Shown: piece by piece, positions 1 to 32,428 of the stretch
Numbering within the stretch: the first letter of the stretch is position 1
How the letters are laid out: every line of letters starts with the position of its first letter
Source of the DNA: Cristatella mucedo
Taxonomy: Eukaryota; Bryozoa; Phylactolaemata; Cristatellidae
NCBI GenBank assembly: GCA_009760855.2
Contig: WPIO01000108.1
Coordinates: 192,501-232,500 of the forward strand
DNA length: 40,000 nt
Direction: 5' to 3'
Program-made: the position numbers and the translations under genes
The notes under the pieces: generated by a model
Seen by the model: only the letters and a program-made list of their open reading frames with translations
Database searches by the model: none
Told to the model about the DNA's origin: nothing

Positions 1-250
1 GCTGATGATTGTCTGATGCCTAGCCTGATTGAGAATAGTGCGGAAAGATAGGCTGATGGGCAAGGTGATGAAGAGTCAAAAAAGTGAGTGACAGAACCTA
101 AAAGTCTTTACGCTGCTTGATTGGGGCTAGTGCAGGTGGATGAGAGCTGGCGTGGCGTGCCGATTTTGACATTTTCGAGAGGCAGGCCTATCTAAAGAGT
201 TTTTTGCCAGCTGTGCGAGTCTCATTGCACGAACGGTAGATCTGCTTTGA
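1..250 (-). mobile_element. Decayed LINE reverse-transcriptase 3' piece
   Basis: Read on the minus strand, about 60-200 gives broken words of a CR1/L2-like LINE reverse-transcriptase C-terminus: a HATPALIHLH stretch, then KTF and CHSLF, interrupted by stops. The better kept copy at 26635-26970 has the same words (HVTPLPSDLHWLP, FKVLSLTF). The run AGTGAGTGACAGAACCTAAA near 83-103 recurs at 26625-26795. It is a relic with no intact frame. Confidence 0.5.
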
Positions 251-1830
251 TGGTCAGTTGCAAAATCTCAGACGAGATGACACAAAGGAGGACGAGCATG
301 GCTATCGTACCCAGTGGCAGCAATTGCCTCACAACATGGAAATGCAAATGATGAACTGTAAACTCGGAATTTGAGGCGACCGGCTGACGACTCCATCTTC
401 AGGCCGGCATGCCTGACTTCAGAAAGCGCTTAACCCCAAAAAGGGCTTATGCATTTAAGGCGCTTAAATTGTTTCTCATAGCACTCCTGAAATTTCTCCA
501 GGACTCAGATCCGTTTGTACACTTAACTTCCATGACAAGATTTCAAGAGGCAGCGACGTATTTGGTTGGCGTTTAGCGTTGGCCAAATACTACACCAGTG
601 CAATCCTGCAATGTTAATTATAAAGAGTAATAAATAAATAAATAAATATATATATATATTTAATAAAATATATTAGGTGCATGTGCTTAATAACATGTAT
701 AGAAATAAAAATATAGAACAATGTATGTAAATATATATAACATTGAAATAAATAATAAATAAAATAAGTAAAACTAAATATATAAAATAATAGTGTTTAA
801 CATATATAGTTAAATGTAATCGTATAATGATAAATGTTAATGCCACGACCCAAGACAGACTTGCATGAAAAGGAGCGACATGCGCGCAGGTCTCGGATCA
901 CGTGTCCAGCTATATTTCGTGCATTCGATGAATTGCTTTGAGCGTTTTGTAGGCGCGGTTAAAAAGGATCTTTACACATCACGCGGGCTGGTTTCAAATC
1001 CAGCTTTAGATATAGGAAGATCTCCAGCGCTAATACAGCAAGTGTGCAAAGCAAGGTTCGAGAACTGAGCGAGACGTCGAGCATCTTTTAAAAGAACTGA
1101 CTGAAGGGTTTTCCATGCAACCACTTCCGTTGTTCACAAACGCTAGCATGTCATTGAAATGAATGAATGAATGCAAAACTCGCTGGCAGTTTTCACCAAC
1201 GCACATGTTGACAGTTGCCACAGCGTCGCTCGGAAGTTCGCTGGACTAGTCAGCAAGGCGGTCGGCTGAATTTCTGTGGCAGGCACTGCTACAACTGTGA
1301 GTGCAGGAAAAGCGAGCTAGTTGCTGAATCGAGCTCTACAGGCTGAGCTCACGAAGAATTGCCGAGCCGCCAGGCCGCGGGAGTGGGAAGTGGAAGTGGG
1401 AAGTGGGGAGGTAAGTTAGGCTCCCTACGAAGTACCACTCCCAGAGTGTGATAATGCACCCAGAAGATGCAGAGATTAGTTTAATAATACGACGGTGCAT
1501 TAAAATCTCGGATTTCAAAGGTCTTCAGTGATGAAAGCGTACAAGGTCCTTCGGCGGAGGGGGGGAAGGAGTCTTGACACAAAGCGAGAGGTTGAAATTA
1601 ACTCGCTGTTGCAAAGTGTGAACTGAACCGCTTCGATTGCTTGATCCATTTGTATCCGCACGTTTGACGAAAAGAAAGCGATATCTTATTTTGCCGAGCC
1701 AGCGTAGCTAAGAGCTACACCGGAAGAGTGGCAGGTCGGACGGACATCATGTGACAGCTGATGTAGGGCAGCTACTGCGCAGCCCACGCGGCCGCGGGTC
1801 GTAGTAGCGCTGCTCTTCCGCCGCAGGATA
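251..1830. other. Spacer upstream of VPS39; AT-rich block 615-840
   Basis: No conserved coding region is visible. About 615-840 is strongly AT-rich, with short ATAT and AAATA runs. The last 90 bases before the VPS39 start are GC-rich and probably hold its 5' untranslated region, but no TATA box stands out. The 67-codon frame at 865-1068 resembles no family I know. A GGTTTCAAATCC word near 992 resembles a tRNA B box, but too little surrounds it for a call. Confidence 0.5.
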
Positions 1831-23051
<21,221 letters not shown>

Positions 23052-23313
23052 GTCCCGACGCCGCGAGGCGGCCACCTCGTCGCCGGACTTTGGTGTGCTC
23101 ATCCTCAGCTGCCGCCACCCCGGCCAGCAGCACCAGCGGCCTGCCGCTGCCGCAGGCTTCCGATCCGCTGATTGTACGTCTTGCCCGAGCATGCCCGGCA
23201 TGCGAAACAGCGACTTCCACTTTTTTTGGCTCGAGCTCTGTTCTCTGGGCTACGGCCGGCTACACGGCCCGAGAGCTCTGGCTGCAGCTGCTGCTCGTCT
23301 CCTTTGCCGCATG

Positions 23314-23405
23314 CGATCGGATCGATCGATCCGATCGATCGATCGATCGATCGGATCGATCGATCGGATCGATCGATCGATCGATCCGATCGATCGATCC
23401 GATCG
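23314..23405. repeat. (GATC)n array
   Basis: About 90 bases of GATC/ATCG tetranucleotide repeat, with periodic CGGATC and TCCGATC variants. It starts about 260 bases after the VPS39 stop and may lie in its 3' untranslated region. The repeat is self-complementary. A shorter copy lies at 31425-31461. Confidence 0.95.
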
Positions 23406-24335
23406 GCGGGTAAATCGCCCGACAGCAGCAGCAGCAGCACGCTCCGATGCAGCATCTGCTGCCTCTGCGGCGTCTTCCTCACCACCGGCGCCCAGACACA
23501 TTTCTGGGTGCAATCGGCCGATGAATTTGTAGCGGACGTATTGGCTTACCGCCTTACATTCCATGCCGTGGAATCGGGGACATTTTGGACAGGTCGTCTG
23601 CCAGTGGCCATTCACTGGCCCCTGGCAGACGTCAGCGTGACGCCAATGAGCAGCCGTTTCGACGAATGGTGTGTGTGCATGCTGAGATCACGTGATCGTG
23701 CCTGTGTAGGATCTCGGTGCATTGCGTTGCACCTGCTGTTGTTGGTCGTGGCTGTTATAGGTCACGTGGTTGCAACGTAGAGTGAGTAGCATAGCATTGA
23801 GCAGCAGTCATTGTTTGTAGCTATTTTATATATCCTATTCCATGCTGATAAAATGTCTACAATTCCACTGGGAAGCGACTTGAGCTCATGGATTATCGTG
23901 CTTCTTTTCGAAAATCCTTTGCAAGCAAGCTGAATTTTAGTTCTCATCAGAAATCACCTCATTGGAAGCAGACGAAAATTCTTCGAACTCAGCTCATGCT
24001 AACCTCGGCTAGAGCAGATTGAGCAAGCAGACGTCTACGTTGTGTTGATCGTTTGCAGGCCACGAACCTGCCTGCATTGCCCAGATGGAGCAGTTGTGCC
24101 CAGATGTAGAGCCGCAGATGGAGCAATGTGAAAATTTGCTTAAACTGCGAGAAACCGCCGAGTTGATCGAGTAAACACTACGATTTGCCTCCCCTCCTTG
24201 CCACCTCTGCCACCAGATGAAAATGATGGCTCGGCCACTGCCAGCGAGGCATTTTGCATAGCCCATACCGGTTTGGTACTCAAACTTGTGTCGAAAGTTT
24301 CGTCCATCCAAAATAGTCAATCCGAGCATTCGGAT
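23406..24335. other. Spacer after VPS39, nothing recognised
   Basis: No conserved frame is visible. Three CACGTG words occur (about 23686, 23763 and nearby). The composition falls from GC-rich to AT-rich after about 23800. Confidence 0.4.
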
Positions 24336-24842
24336 TTGAGCCTTCCTATCCAAGCCTTCCGATCCGATCCCTCCTATTCAAGCCTTCCGATCTGAGCCTT
24401 CCGATCCAAGCCTTCCTATCTGAGCCTTCCGATCCGATCCCTCCTATCCAAGCCTTCCGATCCGAGCCTTCCGATCCAAGCCTTCCTATCTGAGCCTTCC
24501 GATCCGATCCCTCCTATCCAAGCCTTCCGATCCGAGCCTTCCTATCCAAGCCTTCCGATCTGAGCCTTCCGATTCAAGCCTTCCTATCTGAGCCTTCCGA
24601 TCCAAGCCTTCCAATCCGAGCCTTCCGATCTGATCCCTCCTATCTGAGCCTTCCGATCCAAGCCTTCCAATCCGAGCCTTCCTATCCAAGCCTTCCGATC
24701 CGAGCCTTCCCATCCAAGCCTTCCGATCTGAGCCTCCCGATTCAAGCCTTCCGATCTGAGCCTTCCGATTCAAGCCTTCCTATCTGAGCCTTCCGATTCA
24801 AGCCTTCCTATCTGAGCCTTCCAATCCAAGCCTTCCTATCGA
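24336..24842. repeat. 14 bp minisatellite, about 36 units
   Basis: The unit is AGCCTTCCGATCCA, with variants TATC for GATC, CTG for CCA, and an ATCCCTCC substitution that recurs. Because 14 is not a multiple of 3, the minus-strand frame at 24486-24773 reads as a 14-residue repeat. That frame is a by-product of the repeat and I do not call it a gene. Confidence 0.95.
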
Positions 24843-25109
24843 GGTGTCGACATGTAAAATAATGTTAGCGGTAGCGTGCAGTGTCAGCATGCAGAAGCAC
24901 GCACGACAAAAACTACAAGGATATACTAAATGCTCCGATAAACAGTGCGTTTTAAGCTGCTTTGTAAATGTCAAGTCAGTGGATGTCGTGACGTCAGTCG
25001 GGAGTTAGTTCCACGCTTTGGGAGCATACGAAAATAAAGGCTCGGTCGCCAAAGTATTTCAGGTTTGAACGAGGTATAGCTAAATGATTTAGTAATAATA
25101 GCAACATTT

Positions 25110-25195
25110 TGTTGCATTTGTATAGTGTCCTCAGATAACTGGATCTCTTTCTAAGCGCTTCACGAATGCTGCATAGGAAGCACTGCCGAACGATT
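25110..25195 (+). mobile_element. Dispersed SINE-like repeat (diverged copy 3)
   Basis: TTGTATAGTGTCCTCAGATAA, then CTGGATCTCTTTCTAAGCGCTT, aligns with the core at 17235-17285 but is clearly more diverged. Confidence 0.6.
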
Positions 25196-25335
25196 GGTTT
25201 GCATGCAGCATAGCTTCACGCACGTTCACGCATGCAGACCCTGTACATGTCACCCCAAATAGTCTCCATTGTCATGGGTCATACGCGTTTTGTAAGACGT
25301 TCACGAGGCTCTCAATATCGGAACGGCATACCAGA

Positions 25336-25611
25336 TTACTTTCCTTTCTGAAGAAAGGCTCCAAGTGTTAATCCGAGGCGCTTCTGATGCAAAGTAATTG
25401 TGACACCTTCATCGAGAAGATTCCGCCGTTGGAGCCTTGATCCTAGCAGCTCTGCCTTGTTCTTGGATAAGTCAAAATCGCGAACCAGGTCGGTTATTTC
25501 TTCCCGCTTTATTCCGTGTGGGGTCAAAAGTGCAAAGGTCACAGTGGAGATCGGGACCACTGCACAAGCAGCAGACGCACCAGGAGAGGAGCGGTCAATG
25601 AAGTCGGCCAT
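25336..25611 (-). pseudogene. Fragment of a transposon-associated LLGSRL-type ORF
   Basis: The translation includes EEITDLVRDFDLSKNKAELL followed by GSRLQRRNLL. I recognise this as a block found in uncharacterised, repeat-associated proteins of many invertebrates (pattern L..LNDLVRDL.LSK..AELLGSRL...NLL). Upstream on the same frame is VPISTVTFALLTPHGIKR. Only about 91 codons are open and the usual C-terminal part is missing, so it is probably a dead fragment. Its function is unknown. Confidence 0.5.
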
Positions 25612-26589
25612 CGCCCCTCGGCGGCCATCGCCCTCGATCCGACGAGTTCGCCCTCATCGGATGAATTCCTGATCGGATGATCCGATCGCCCTCGATCCGA
25701 TGAATCAATGGAGTATTCTGCTGGAGACTCTTGAATAAGAAGTCCCTCATCACGTGGAACCGGTCTCAATGCGAGCGGAACGAATGAGTAAACAGTTGTC
25801 GACTTCTTTTGCTTCGCGACTCCGCTAGAAAAAGGAGGAACCGGAAGAACAAGTAGCAGCCATTTGTGTGGCTGCTGCTTGGCTCTCACCTCTCCGTGGG
25901 AACGGCACACGAGAGCGTCGCTGATTGAGGATTATTTGCCATTCAACCACTCCCAACCGCTGTGAAAGTTGTGTTGTAAATGCTGCATGTTTGCGGCGGG
26001 GGGGGGGCCCAAGGCCAAGGTCACCAGCCTTGCATCCGAATTCGGAGAATATTCCTTCTTCACTTGAGAAGCGATACTTTTCTACTTCCGGTTGGCAAAT
26101 GTCATTTCCCCAGAAATACAGCAACTATTGCTCACATCGATATTAGTGGCTTCTTTAGAGGCATCGCTGTTCCCTATTGTATTTCAATAGATAAATAATA
26201 GCGCTTTCATGTAACAGTAGCTTAAACTGTCCCTCATAAAGTCGGAAGTATTTTAAATGCTCAACCATTCCGACTAGGCTTGATGACGTCAGCCTACTGC
26301 AATAGCCACCTGGCAGTAAGTAGTATTGCATGGCATCAGAAAATGATGCAATTAGCTCTGGATGATTTGGGCATGCTAGTATTATGCAATGCTATGCAAT
26401 ATTACATCGGTCTAGGCTTATTTAGGATGCTGCTGCAGTCTTCCCGATAAAATTTACACGATGAAGCATAGAAAATGAGCTGTATGAAATACCTTCAAAA
26501 CGAGAGCCAATTCATTTTTTATGGTTTTATCTCGCGTCCAGCTCTCCTAGATACTACAGATTAGGGTTTCTTAAGACAGTAACCACTTT

Positions 26590-26970
26590 AGTGTTGACCG
26601 GCGCAGGTAGACTGGAGCCAAAGAATGAAGGAACCTAAAAGTGAGTGACAAACGATTTGAGGTTTGTATGAGGTATTAATAAGCTGTTGGATTCCGAAAA
26701 GTTGGTGGTACGATGCTTGGCCTGGTGGGGGAGTATATTTGAGAGATAGGCTGGAACCATAGAATGAAGGAACCTAAAAGTGAGTGACAGAACCTTGAAG
26801 TCGATGCGCTCCTTGCATGGGAGCCAGTGCAGGTCAGAGGGAAGTGGTGTGACGTGGCAACTGCGCCGCTCACGGCAGACAAGGCAGGCCAATGACCAAT
26901 AATGTTCACAGGTTTGTTTCCACGAACGCGACATGTCGCAGGTGCGTGAACCGTGTATTCGGCCTCCCAC
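26590..26970 (-). mobile_element. LINE reverse-transcriptase C-terminal relic
   Basis: The minus-strand frame 26635-26970 reads HVTPLPSDLHWLPCKERIDF, then KVLSLTFRFLHSMVPAYL. This is the conserved tail of CR1/L2-type LINE reverse transcriptases (H.TP.L..LHWLPV..RI.FK...L......P.YL). The downstream part is partly duplicated: GAATGAAGGAACCTAAAAGT occurs at about 26623 and again at about 26763. No intact element surrounds it. Confidence 0.8.
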
Positions 26971-27100
26971 GTCTAGGCAGTGATTGACAAAGCGCTGATG
27001 GATCGCCAGCCGATCTGTCGCACCGGCTTAGTGGGATGGAACGAATATGAAAAAAATGCCCGATCATGTCACTCCTAACCATGTCATTCATGTTGTTTAT

Positions 27101-27215
27101 CGAGCATGATATTACTCACTGTTTAATCGCGTTTCCCTTTGCAGCAAATGTAAAGCGCCTAGAAAAAGATTGAGTTCTCTGAGGGTGCTTTATCAAGTGC
27201 ATTATTATTATTATA
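27101..27215 (-). mobile_element. Dispersed SINE-like repeat (copy 4)
   Basis: The reverse complement matches 17210-17330 with about six differences in 100 bases, including the (AAT)n run at its 5' side. It is the most recent-looking mobile copy in the window. Confidence 0.8.
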
Positions 27216-27239
27216 GAGAGAAAGGTATATAATTAGCTA

Positions 27240-27500
27240 AAAAGATAAGAGATGGTGCGAGAGAGGCAAAGAGAAAATGAGAATCATGGAGTTGAGATAA
27301 AAGCAGTAAAGAGGAGTAAAGAGGAGGCGGGTATGATAAGAGATCGGAGGAAGATGAGGGTGAGGGGAGGAGACTGGAGGAAAAGAGAGCGGAGTATAGG
27401 GAACGAGAGGACGGGAGGAGTGAGAGAGAGAGAGAGAGCGAGAAGGGAGAGAAGGCAAGGACAGGAGATAGAGTATGAGGGAGGAGCGGAGCGGTGCGAA
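27240..27500. repeat. Purine-rich low-complexity block
   Basis: A degenerate GAGA, GGAGG and AAAGAGG composition with no fixed unit. Open frames across it are artefacts. Confidence 0.7.
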
Positions 27501-27714
27501 ATCTCTGTTTACTACGATTTATTCTGCCAAATAAATTTTGCTCACTAATAAAATGCATAATATATTATAAAAAATGTTTAACATTGTAATAATACTATAA
27601 TAATATTATTTACAATCTATATATTATATATATTTCTAGTATAATAATTATGTTACTAGCAGCATTTTAAAATGTGTATGAATAATAATAATGCATATAG
27701 TGCATCCTAAAACA

Positions 27715-27720
27715 TTTATT
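27715..27720 (-). terminator. Polyadenylation signal of the metalloprotease gene
   Basis: TTTATT on the plus strand is AATAAA on the minus strand, 80 bases past the stop codon at 27801-27803. The position is right, but the region is AT-rich, so chance is possible. Confidence 0.4.
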
Positions 27721-27800
27721 TATGTATAGTGCAATCTGTCCAGTCATATCCATCGGCTGAAGCTCAGAATTTTAGCTTTTCGCTGCCCGCGTCCAGCTGG

Positions 27801-29449
27801 CTAGCGTCTACCTGCCAGGTCGAAGGTCATTTCGCGGGCGGTCGCGAGGCACGGCAGCACGGCTGGCGCAGCGACCGCAGCGAGGACGCATGCCGCAGGC
27901 ACCAGCGCCCGCCGCTGCAGAAGCGGAGACACGAAGCGGAAAAGCTCGCCAAAAAGCGAGGCGGCGTGAAGCCCGTCCGAAGCCCGCGTAGCCGCGGCTG
28001 CGCCGCTGTGCGCTGTTGTTGCCTTCGGCATCGCCGTCGGCGTGGTGACTAGTGTCCCGGCCCGCAGAGTCGTCGTCGGCAGCAGTGCCAGCAGTGCGGC
28101 GCACGCGCGACAGCACGTGCCGTTGTCCCGCTGGCACGTTTCCACGGTCGCTCGGCGACAGAGGGCGTCGTTGCGATCTCCGTAGCTGCAGCTCGGCGGA
28201 GCGGCGGCGTCGTAGCGCGCCGCACACGTCGGGCAGCAGCGCGTCAGATTCGTGTAGCAGATCCCGCGCGTCGCCATCAAGGCGCACGAGCGGTAGTAGT
28301 CGCGACCGTCGCACTTCGGCCCCACCGCCGCCTGCACCGTTCGCGTGCGCGCGCGGGTCGATCTGCGGCGGAAGTAGAAGTAGCGGAGGTCGGGCTCGGC
28401 GGGGCGCGCAGCAGCAGCCGCAACGCAAAAGTGAGCGCGCACAGGCCGCCACGAGGTGGCGCTCGCTCCTCGACGCCTCGCCTGCTCTCACCTCGCATCG
28501 CTTGCAGCAAATCCTGCGGACGTTTCGCGACGTGCAGTTCGACAGCGGCACGGAGTCGCAGTTCGCCTCGCGATCGCCGTACTCGCAGCCGCGAGCCGCC
28601 GCCGATTCGGTAATGTACTTGGGACACGTCGCGCAGCAGGCGTCGCGGATGGCTAAAAGTGGAAGCCTGACGGGAAGGCCGACGGCGGAAGCGAAAGCGT
28701 GGCGGCCGACCGGAGCGGAAAGCGGCGGAAGCGGAAAGAAAGCGAAAGCGGGTCGGGGAGGTCGGGAAGCGCGTCGTATCGCGCAAACTCCGTCGAATGG
28801 CCTCGCCGCCGCCGCCGCCACAGCCGTGCGTGGGGCTTCCGGGCACCGCGAGCTGGCGTCGCTATGTCGCATATATAGCATCGCGCACCGTGCATCGGGC
28901 GACGCACCGGCTTCATAACACCAGCCGGCCGGCATCGTCTTGCACGTGTCGTTGGCTCCGACCTTTACCATGTGCGGCCACTCGCCGTTCGCGCAGTCGG
29001 GCGCTAAGAAAAAATCTATATCTTAGCGGATATATGTACACACACACATATATATGTATAAATACATATATATATATTATATACAATTTATATATACATA
29101 TAACTTAGCTAAGTTAACAGCTTTATTTGTATAGCGGTAGAAGAGATGGTTGTCGCCGACGCTATCGTCTCGGTGGCCCGCACGAGGCCGAGCACGTGGC
29201 CGCTCACCGTGACGAATGATTGGCGAAGTCTCGTTGAAGACGCAAGTGCCCATGGTGCACCACTGCAATCGAACGCCGCGAGGCCGCCGGATCTTTTCGT
29301 AGCGCGAATCGCTGACTCAAAGCGGTCGGAAAGGCGGAAGTTTTCGCAGATCTGGTGCAGAGAGAGAGAGAGAGAGAGAGATAAAGATAGAGGGAGAGAG
29401 AGAAAGAGAGAGAGATAGGAAGGGAGAGATAGAAAGAGAGAGAGCGCGC

Positions 29450-29524
<75 letters not shown>

Positions 29525-29862
29525 GCCAGTTATCCGTTGCTACGACGCGCGCGCCTACCTACCATGTTGCTTCCGCATGACGTGCCCTCGGCCGCCCGCG
29601 CTCCGCTCGCGGCCGAGACGCACGGCAGAGACGAGGCCGTCCCGGGTTCCGGGCCATAGTAGCACTGGAGTGCGTAGCAGAGACGAAGCGAGGCGCTCCT
29701 CAACTGCAACGCGACGCGCGCACGCAGGGCGGCTCACCGTCCACCGCCGTTCGCCGGAGCGTGCGAGCGAACGAGCGCGCTAGCGAAATGATGACGACGG
29801 GGCGCGAGCGCCCATGGAGCAGGTGGCTGCCGGCGACTCTTGACCGTGGCTGGAAGAGCGAA

Positions 29863-29921
<59 letters not shown>

Positions 29922-30404
29922 AGCGGCGGAGGAGGTAGCAGTAGCGGTAGGCGGAGGCGCCGCGGCTCACCGGACACGCGCGCCAGTCGGCGCCGCGCGC
30001 CTGTCTGCACTGGTCGTCCGCCGTGTACATCTGCCCGGGCGGCAGCTTCACTTCGTCCGATGAGGGCACCATCCACGGAGGAGGCACGTTTATCTCACTG
30101 AGGCAGTTAGCCGGCGGACGCCTGCATTCGGGCAGACGAGCGGCGCGTCGGCCGTGGCTGGGCAGCGAGTCGCGGCTACGGCACACGCGGTCACTGTTGT
30201 CGCCGCCGCTGCGCCAAAGCCCCGCCCGCAGAGTCCCGGCATGGCAGCCTCGCAGGCAGCCTCGCAGGCAGCTTTCCTCGCACGCTCGGCGCTCCAGCGT
30301 CGCGGTCGCCGCGATGCTGGAGCGCCGTAGATTTCCGTAGATTTATAAAAGTATAATTTCATAAAATAATATTTTAATTAATATATCATATTATTAATAT
30401 TATA

Positions 30405-30462
<58 letters not shown>

Positions 30463-32348
30463 TATTAATAATATTTTATAAAAGTATAGTTTTCCGTAGA
30501 TTTATAAAAGTATATATATATATACGGCGCATAGCGCCGTAGATTTATAAAACGTAGATTATCGTTATAAAACGTAGATTCCGCGATTATCTGCATATTA
30601 CCGACGCTCGAAGCGCCGCCGCCGCTTGTGCACCTGTGCAGGTGCTATCTGTTGCAGGAGTTCAGCATATGCAGATATCTATCCTAGTGCCGAGGCATGA
30701 ACGGTGCAGATAGTCACGGTCATCGCGCCGCCGCCGCGCGTTGGCAGACCGAAGAGGGCACGGCGGAGACCGGACACCTTTCTCGAGCGTTTTAAAAAGA
30801 CAGAGTTTCGCCCGTCACAGCGGCGCGCCGCCAGCGGCGGCGCTGCGGCGGCGGAGTGACGCTCGCGTCGCTGGATCGCTCGCTGACCTCGTCTCGCTGA
30901 CGTCATCTCGCTGACCTCGTCTCGCTGACGTCATCTCGCTGACCTACCTCTCGTTGAGCTCGTCGAGCAGCTCGTTGATTTCGCGCAGGCTGCACCACGA
31001 GAACGAGGTCGGATTGTGACGCCGCGGCTCGTCGACGCTCTCCCGATTCGGCGTCATGACGTATTGAGAGTCGGCGGGGCACACGTTCTGGTACTCGTCC
31101 GTGCCGTCGTGCCGCGCTCCCAGGCTTCGCGAGAGAGCGCGCGCTGCGGCCGCAGACCGACGCTGCGGCCGCAGCTCGGCTCGACCGCGGGGACGGACGG
31201 CGGAGGCGGCGGCGGGGGGGGGGGGGGGATGGGGCGCGGCGGCGTCCGTCGCGATTGCACCTTCGCCCGCCGAGCGTCTGCCGTCTGCTGCCGCGAAAGC
31301 GGCTCAAAAGGAAAGGAAGGAAAGGAGGCTCGAGCTTTGAGGTTCGCGATCGAGGCCGCGAAGAGGCGAAGACCGCGATCGAGTTCGAGAAGAATCGAGA
31401 ATTGAGAGAAGATCGAGAAAGTTCGCGATCGATCGATCGATCGATCGATCGATCGATCGACGGCGAAGGCTTCGAGGAGTTCGCGATCGAGGCGAAGGCC
31501 GCGAACCGAGACGGGACAGGAGCGATGCCGGCGACGACGCAGCTTTTGACGCACTTGTGACCCAGCTCGTGCAGCTCCACGAGCGCTTCCTTGAACGCTC
31601 CCATCACTTCGACCGTCGCCACGCGGTACTCGGAGCAAATGCCGCTTATGTAGCCGGCTCCTGGGCGACGATGCGAGGCGAGCGATCGCGATCGCGCATC
31701 CACCGTCGGCGCGTCCACCGAGCGCAGGCGCTGCGCTCCGAAGCCGCCGCGGCCGCCGCTCCGTCGCGCGAGCGTGCGCTTCCGTCGAAAGACGCGCGCG
31801 GCGCCCCGCCGACCGGAAGTAGGCAAACGGCGGCCTACCCTCGACTTCGTACATTCTGCTACCGTCGCTGTCGTTGCGATACAGATTGTGTCTGGAAGCG
31901 AAGGAGCAGCGGAGCGTTGCGGAGCAACGGAGGGCGGAGGGGGCGCGTGGAGCTCGCCGATCGCGAGTGCTCGGCGAACGCTGGCACGGGTGCATCGCGG
32001 CCGTGGCCGAGCGCTTCGCGAGCGATCCCACCGCGATGGTGGACTCGCGAGCGATTCCACCGCGATGGCGGACTCGCGAGCGGCTGTGCCGAGTAAAAGC
32101 GGCAAAGGTTGATTCGCTCGCTGCAAGCGCTGCGCGTCACTTTAGCGAGCGAAGCTCGGGCGCTCCATTAGGTCCGCAGCCCGAGGTTTCGTAGCTCGCG
32201 TGCGAGGCGCTCCTAGGGCGCGAAACAACTCGCGTTACGTGACGCGCCAGTCTGGTCGCAGACTGTACGTCATTGGCCGCTTTGAGTCACGTCGCGTCAC
32301 TCAGTGTGAGAGAGATGGAGAGAGAGAGAGAGAGAGAGAGAGTGAGAG

Positions 32349-32428
<80 letters not shown>

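Noticed and set aside
24486-24773. 95-codon repeat protein (GRLGSEGLDRKA type)
   Set aside because: The same effect from the other 14-bp minisatellite; no flanking gene signals.
27808-28971. 387-codon minus-strand frame read as a single exon
   Set aside because: Parts of three real protease exons fall in it, but the CC..C motifs and phases require introns at 28653-28907 and 28332-28491.
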